The notes under the pieces: model-generated
Database searches by the model: none
The model's input: only the letters and a program-made list of their open reading frames with translations
Told to the model about the DNA's origin: nothing
Made by a program: the position numbers and the translations under genes
NCBI RefSeq assembly: GCF_035083965.1
Contig: NC_089724.1
Location: 32,554,352-32,618,351, forward strand
DNA: 64,000 bases
Origin: Branchiostoma lanceolatum
Taxonomy: Eukaryota; Chordata; Leptocardii; Amphioxiformes; Branchiostomatidae
Reading direction: 5' to 3'
Shown here: positions 60,130 to 64,000 of the stretch, in pieces
Layout: each line of letters begins with the position of its first letter
How positions within the stretch are numbered: position 1 is the stretch's first letter

Positions 60130-60865
60130 TACTTCCCACCAGTGTCATGGGAAGGTGGGTACTAATCCCTGGCAAGAATGCACAAGATTCACACAACCCA
60201 CAGCTCAAACACAGGCCCTTCTTATCAGACTTTGTGGATCTGGATACGTGTATATTCAGAATTACCGATATGTATACCCAAACTTCCTGTCATAATCTGA
60301 GTATGGATACAGGCAAGCTAAGGTTTTATAAGGCATGCAAAACATCATATTCCATGGAAAAATATCTAGAACTAGATAATTTTGATTTACGCTCAGCAAT
60401 TAGCAAAATTAGAATAAGTGCCCACCCCCTTGAAATAGAGAGGGGGCGGTACAAAAAGCTACCTGTGTGCGAAAGAACTTGTAAATACTGCATGTCAAGC
60501 ACGGTGGAAGACGAAACACATTTTATTTCAAGTTGCCCCTTCTACGATCAAGAAAGAAAGGCGCTGTTTCAAGAGGCCACCAAATTCCATCCAAATTTCT
60601 CCAAGTTAACAGACAAAAAGAAAACTACTCTCCTCTTAACATCACAAAACCCACACATCATAGAAAAAGTGGGATCATTCGTCTTCCACTGTCTCGGAAA
60701 AAGAAGTCAAACCCAAATAAAATAGAATTTAGTGTTAGTATTTAGACTAGAAAAGTCACATGCTATATTGTTATCAATTGTCTGTCCGTCCTTTCATGTT
60801 ACATGTACTTGCAATTAGCCTACGGGTAAGAACTTGCAATAAACTTATTATTATTATTATTCAGG
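60130..60865 (+). mobile_element. LINE fragment, same family as 22190
   Basis: Open frame 60147-60725 (192 codons) covers the post-RT region: GKLRFYKACKTSYSMEKYLE, KIRISAHPLEIERGRYKKLP, CKYCMSSTVEDETHFISSCP and a KNPH/HCLGKR-like end. Followed by gcaattagcctacgggtaag and a (ATT)n tail. 5'-truncated, and with no RT core left. The frame is intact, so it is a fairly young copy. Confidence 0.85.
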
Positions 60866-60867
60866 GA

Positions 60868-61020
60868 CCGGCTTCATAGTTAAACTGGGAGGGGTATCCT
60901 GGTAGCTATAGGAGCTGCACCGTGCTTCGTAAGTGACATAAAATGGGGGTCCCGTGTTAGAGGATGTGTCTTGAGCGTGTTAGAACTCATTACTCAGATG
61001 GGTATCTACTGGCACTAATA
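60868..61020 (+). mobile_element. Diverged SINE-like fragment
   Basis: Shares ttcatagttaaactggg, gagctgcaccgtgc and the gtcccgtgttagaggatg/gcgtgttag body spacing with the SINE family. Weak match. Confidence 0.45.
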
Positions 61021-61228
61021 ATACAGCAAGGTGAATATTAATATTGGGACATGGCTAATTGGCTAAAGCTACATTTGCATTCATACTAGGATCTGTCAGA
61101 TCATACTCAAATCCGGATCAACCATTGAACCAGAGACCACTAAATGATAAAAAAATAAAAATCATAAAACATTTAAAGAAAAGCATCATCATTCTGGAAC
61201 CCATTGTAGAGAGATAGTGCCCTATAAG

Positions 61229-61450
61229 ACCATACTGACTAAGTCTTGATTATATGGATGACATACATTGTATGCGCATGCATCAATTTTCCTATTTCCA
61301 AAAAAAATTGTGACCATACTGTAAATCGTAAAGCTGCAAAATTAGCAAATAGATCTATGTAGATTGCAATGAAATATTCACCTTTTTCTTTACACGCATC
61401 AATTTTGGGGTGTTCAAAGGATGTTATTCATATAATCAAATCAGTATGGC
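61229..61450. mobile_element. MITE of gatgacatcc family, short copy
   Basis: Left end accatactgactaagtcttg then attatatggatgacat; right end ataatcaaatcagtatgg. About 222 bp, no ORF. Confidence 0.8.
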
Positions 61451-62520
61451 TAGATTTTCAACAACACTTTCCTGGCATTTTCACAAACAGGAAACAATAA
61501 ATGAGCAAAGCCTGGCTAGTGAATAATCTCTGATTTTATTCATAACAATGTAACATTAATACTTTCTATTCTTTTGTTTTCATCTTCATGACTTACAAAG
61601 TGAATCACGGAGGAGCTCAGTCAGCATCAGCTGCTCTCATCGACATGTACATTTTCAAACCTATAATTCAATGATTTCTGACACGAGAAACGCTGAAACC
61701 TTGGTCCATCTATGTACATGTATTGTGGCGTCTTCATTCTGTTTTAGATCTATTTTTCAGATCACAGTCTGTTGAGGATCAGATAATTTAGACTAAAACT
61801 TACACGTAGTAAGATTTTCAAATTCATTTTTCTTTCAAATTTCACCAGAGTTCTGAAATTTGTGTTGCGTAGTTGACATAAGGTGGTTGTTTGTAAAAGC
61901 ACACATACACATCCTCACCATCTTCCTTTCCATGCACTCAAAACTTGTTGGACTGTAATCAGAAATAACTTATATCTAAAACTTTTCCTGTGCGTTTTAG
62001 CTCAAGGCAAAGTTCTAAACTCGCCCTACAGGCTTCATAAACTATAATTCAACAGTTTCTGTTTGATCTAGATGCATCTGATTCAGTGTTTTCTGACCGT
62101 GTAATTTTATAACTAACATGCAACAACATAAACAATAACTGTGTTTCCCATATTATGTGTCAGTTTAACACACTTACACATTTACAACAGTGGTGCCTCA
62201 AAGCAAAACTGGCAACCTATTGACCTGTTGCTATGCTTTCTTTTGTTACATCAAAACATACAAATCATTCTTAACCTACAGGCAAATACGAGAAACGTGC
62301 TAATACTAATGCCAAGCAAGTTATCTTTTGTTCGAACTGTTAACAACATACAGGAGCGATACAATCTATACTCAAAATAGGTGTGGTGGTTTCTTTTTCT
62401 TCAACAGCTGTAACACTGTAATAGGTTGATTCCTACTTTAATATTCTAAATCCTCACTACGGTTTAGCTGTGACATACATAAATCACGGTTTGAAATGCA
62501 TTTAAATGTCAAGAATATGC
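61451..62520. other. Intergenic stretch, nothing recognised
   Basis: AT-rich, with no exon-like frame and no repeat pair noticed within the window. Confidence 0.45.
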
Positions 62521-62569
62521 TGTATTCCTCGGTATAAGTACATAATCCTACAGATTACAAGTATCTATA

Positions 62570-62640
62570 GCTAGGTGCACTGATGCACCTACAGTCAAAA
62601 ATTAGTTTCAATTTTGGATACGTATTTCAAGCCCTTTCTT
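62570..62640. mobile_element. Terminal fragment of the gtgcacc MITE
   Basis: aggtgcactgatgcacctac, agtcaaaaattag and tatttcaagccctt match the right end of 47203-47608. Confidence 0.6.
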
Positions 62641-62904
62641 ATCATTCAGTATTTGGCGTGGTCCAAATTGCTGCAATACAGTGGTGGCACTATGCTTGGA
62701 GTCTTGAGTGCTATTGTGCAAATTTGCGTCAAACAAAATACTATCGCACATCGAAACTGTGTATTTTGAACCCCAAAACTTCTCTTGAACTGAACTCATT
62801 TGATCGCACATAAGAAACTGAACACTAGAATTCTCCCTTCTGTTGGCAAACCCATGTATTAATTTGATACTGGCTGAATGAGCCAGGATGGAGAGGTCCC
62901 TGTA

Positions 62905-63138
62905 CTAGCTCAATTCATAGCAGCCACACAGTTGAGCTCCTGGTTCTAATTTAACTAGGAGACCCCGGTTCAATCCTGGGTCAGGATGTAAATGGAGACG
63001 TGGTGTTTGAGGAGGTGCCTCATGTTTAAGGGGAAGGCCTAGCAACCTCTCCCTGTAAAAATATACATTGTACCCCGCTACTGTAACAGCAGGGAAACTT
63101 GCTGCCACTAGGCACTATAAGGGTCTGAACAAACGAAT
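62905..63138 (+). mobile_element. tRNA-derived SINE
   Basis: tagctcaattcatagcagcc, ggttcaatcctgggtcagg, gcctagcaacctctccctg, ctactgtaacagcaggg and ccactaggcactataagggt. Near full length, B box intact. Confidence 0.8.
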
Positions 63139-63346
63139 CAGCCTGGATGGGGTAACCTCAGTTCCAATCGAAGTTTGACGAATTTCTTTCTAGGAAAATA
63201 ACACCAACTGTGTTATCAAGTATTAAATGGACTTGCGATGCAATAATAAATGGTTACCATAAGTTACAGGCAAATTATGTCTTATTCAACTTTTGCCCAA
63301 GTTTCTACAACATCTGAGAGGATCACTTATTGTTTATTTGTTACTT

Positions 63347-63621
63347 TTAGTACATCAAAACGTCTTCACTCGGTCGTTCCTTCATGCTCCCGCTTCTGTT
63401 CTGGAAGACGGAGCGTATGTGTTTTCCCGACAGGTACACCAGCCCCTCGTTTACGAGGAAGGCCGCCAGGGCGCCCACGACCAGCCAGTACGAGTAGCCG
63501 AACCCCGAGGTCTCGACGTAGAACTTACTGCCGATCTCCGTCTGTGTGAGGAGGCTGTTGCCGCTCAGGTACAGGTGATACAACACCGCATACAGGATCA
63601 GGCACACCAGGCAGAACACGG
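63347..63621 (-). CDS. Clarin-like four-span membrane protein, last exon only
   Basis: Terminal coding exon of a minus-strand gene that continues past the right end of the window. Acceptor at 63622 (ttctgttgcag on the minus strand), then 90 codons plus TAA. It encodes a hydrophobic span (VFCLVCLILYAVLYHLYL), a loop (TQTEIGSKFYVETSGF), a second span (YSYWLVVGALAAFLVNEGL) and a short cytosolic tail ending DVLMY. The loop-plus-YSYW span order and the terminal LMY match the clarin family (CLRN1-3, linked to hair-cell and photoreceptor membranes in vertebrates). Spans would be TM3 and TM4 of the fold. Which clarin it is cannot be told from one exon. The next intron begins directly with a minisatellite. 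Confidence 0.7.
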
Positions 63622-63900
63622 CTGCAACAGAAGGTGGAACAGCGTTACAACTACTACAACATCTACAACACTGTACACAACACCTGGCAGAACACAGCTG
63701 GAACAGAATGTGGACCACTGTTACAACCACTACAACATCTACAACAATGTACACAAAACCTGGCAGAACACGGCTGCAACAGAAGGTGGAACACTGTTAC
63801 AACCACTACAGCATCTACAACACTGTACACAACACCTGGCAGAACACAGCTGGAACAGAATGTGGACCACTGTTACAACCACTACAACATCTACAACATT
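63602..63900. repeat. 76-bp minisatellite, alternating A-B-A-B units
   Basis: Unit starts at 63622, 63698, 63774 and 63850, exactly 76 bp apart, last one partial. Units 1 and 3 (ctgcaacagaaggtgg) are closer to each other than to units 2 and 4 (ctggaacagaatgtgg), giving a 152-bp higher-order repeat. Each unit holds a copy of the clarin exon's 3' splice acceptor with the first bases of the exon. Confidence 0.95.
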
Positions 63901-64000
63901 GGATATTTGGAGTTTCTTTTAACACAACCAGGTAATCTCACCTGCTGATGTTTTGGTGTCTGTCTGAAGAAGGTGTCTGACAGACACCGAAACGTCAGCA

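Noticed and set aside
62905-62990. Possible tRNA gene
   Set aside because: A and B boxes belong to a SINE: the cloverleaf is not intact, and the shared SINE body follows.
63622-63900. Possible CRISPR-like array of regular repeats
   Set aside because: Units are contiguous with no unique spacers; a minisatellite in a eukaryotic intron.

Overview
This is eukaryotic nuclear DNA from an invertebrate deuterostome, most likely an amphioxus (Branchiostoma-type genome). The case rests on five well-resolved multi-exon genes that all read like chordate orthologues, moderate-length GT-AG introns, and a very dense load of short inverted-repeat transposons (MITEs), tRNA-derived SINEs, 5'-truncated LINEs and CA/TG microsatellites. 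The species call is inference; the genes are read directly. There are no bacterial-style operons, CRISPR arrays or rRNA genes.

Layout. 1-1272: repeats and LINE tails. 1273-6500 (minus): hydroxylysine kinase (HYKK), six exons, 369 aa, phosphotransferase motifs intact. 6501-9511: repeat-rich intergenic DNA. 9512-16829 (minus): a secreted seven-Kazal-domain inhibitor-like protein, nine exons, 494 aa, built from duplicated phase-2 exons that each split a Kazal domain. 16830-18660: repeats, including a SINE and one copy of a duplicated block. 18661-20319 (minus): remains of a type II membrane protein gene whose frame I cannot keep open; possibly a pseudogene. 20320-23761: microsatellite, second copy of the duplicated block, LINE tail, satellite-like repeats. 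23762-28000 (minus): a cytosolic sulfotransferase, six coding exons, 283 aa, with three levels of nested repeats in its last intron. 28000-38031: almost wholly repeats, including a decayed reverse transcriptase fragment, a Penelope-like GIY-YIG fragment inside an inverted repeat, and a 1.4-kb foldback element. 38032-41321 (minus): RAB28, six exons, 224 aa. 41322-41721: a 400-bp shared promoter. 41722-57995 (plus): eIF3a (EIF3A), 18 exons, 1199 aa, introns full of MITEs and SINEs. 57996-63346: downstream DNA with one LINE fragment and several MITEs. 63347-63621 (minus): last exon of a clarin-like four-membrane-span protein, directly abutting a 76-bp minisatellite.

How the genes relate: no shared pathway is visible. 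They act in lysine/hydroxylysine breakdown, extracellular protease inhibition, small-molecule sulfation, vesicle and ciliary trafficking, translation initiation and (by homology) sensory-cell membranes. The only evident regulatory coupling is the head-to-head RAB28/EIF3A pair. All splice models were made by eye from GT/AG sites with frame checks: exon sums for HYKK, the Kazal gene, the sulfotransferase, RAB28 and EIF3A are each exact multiples of three.
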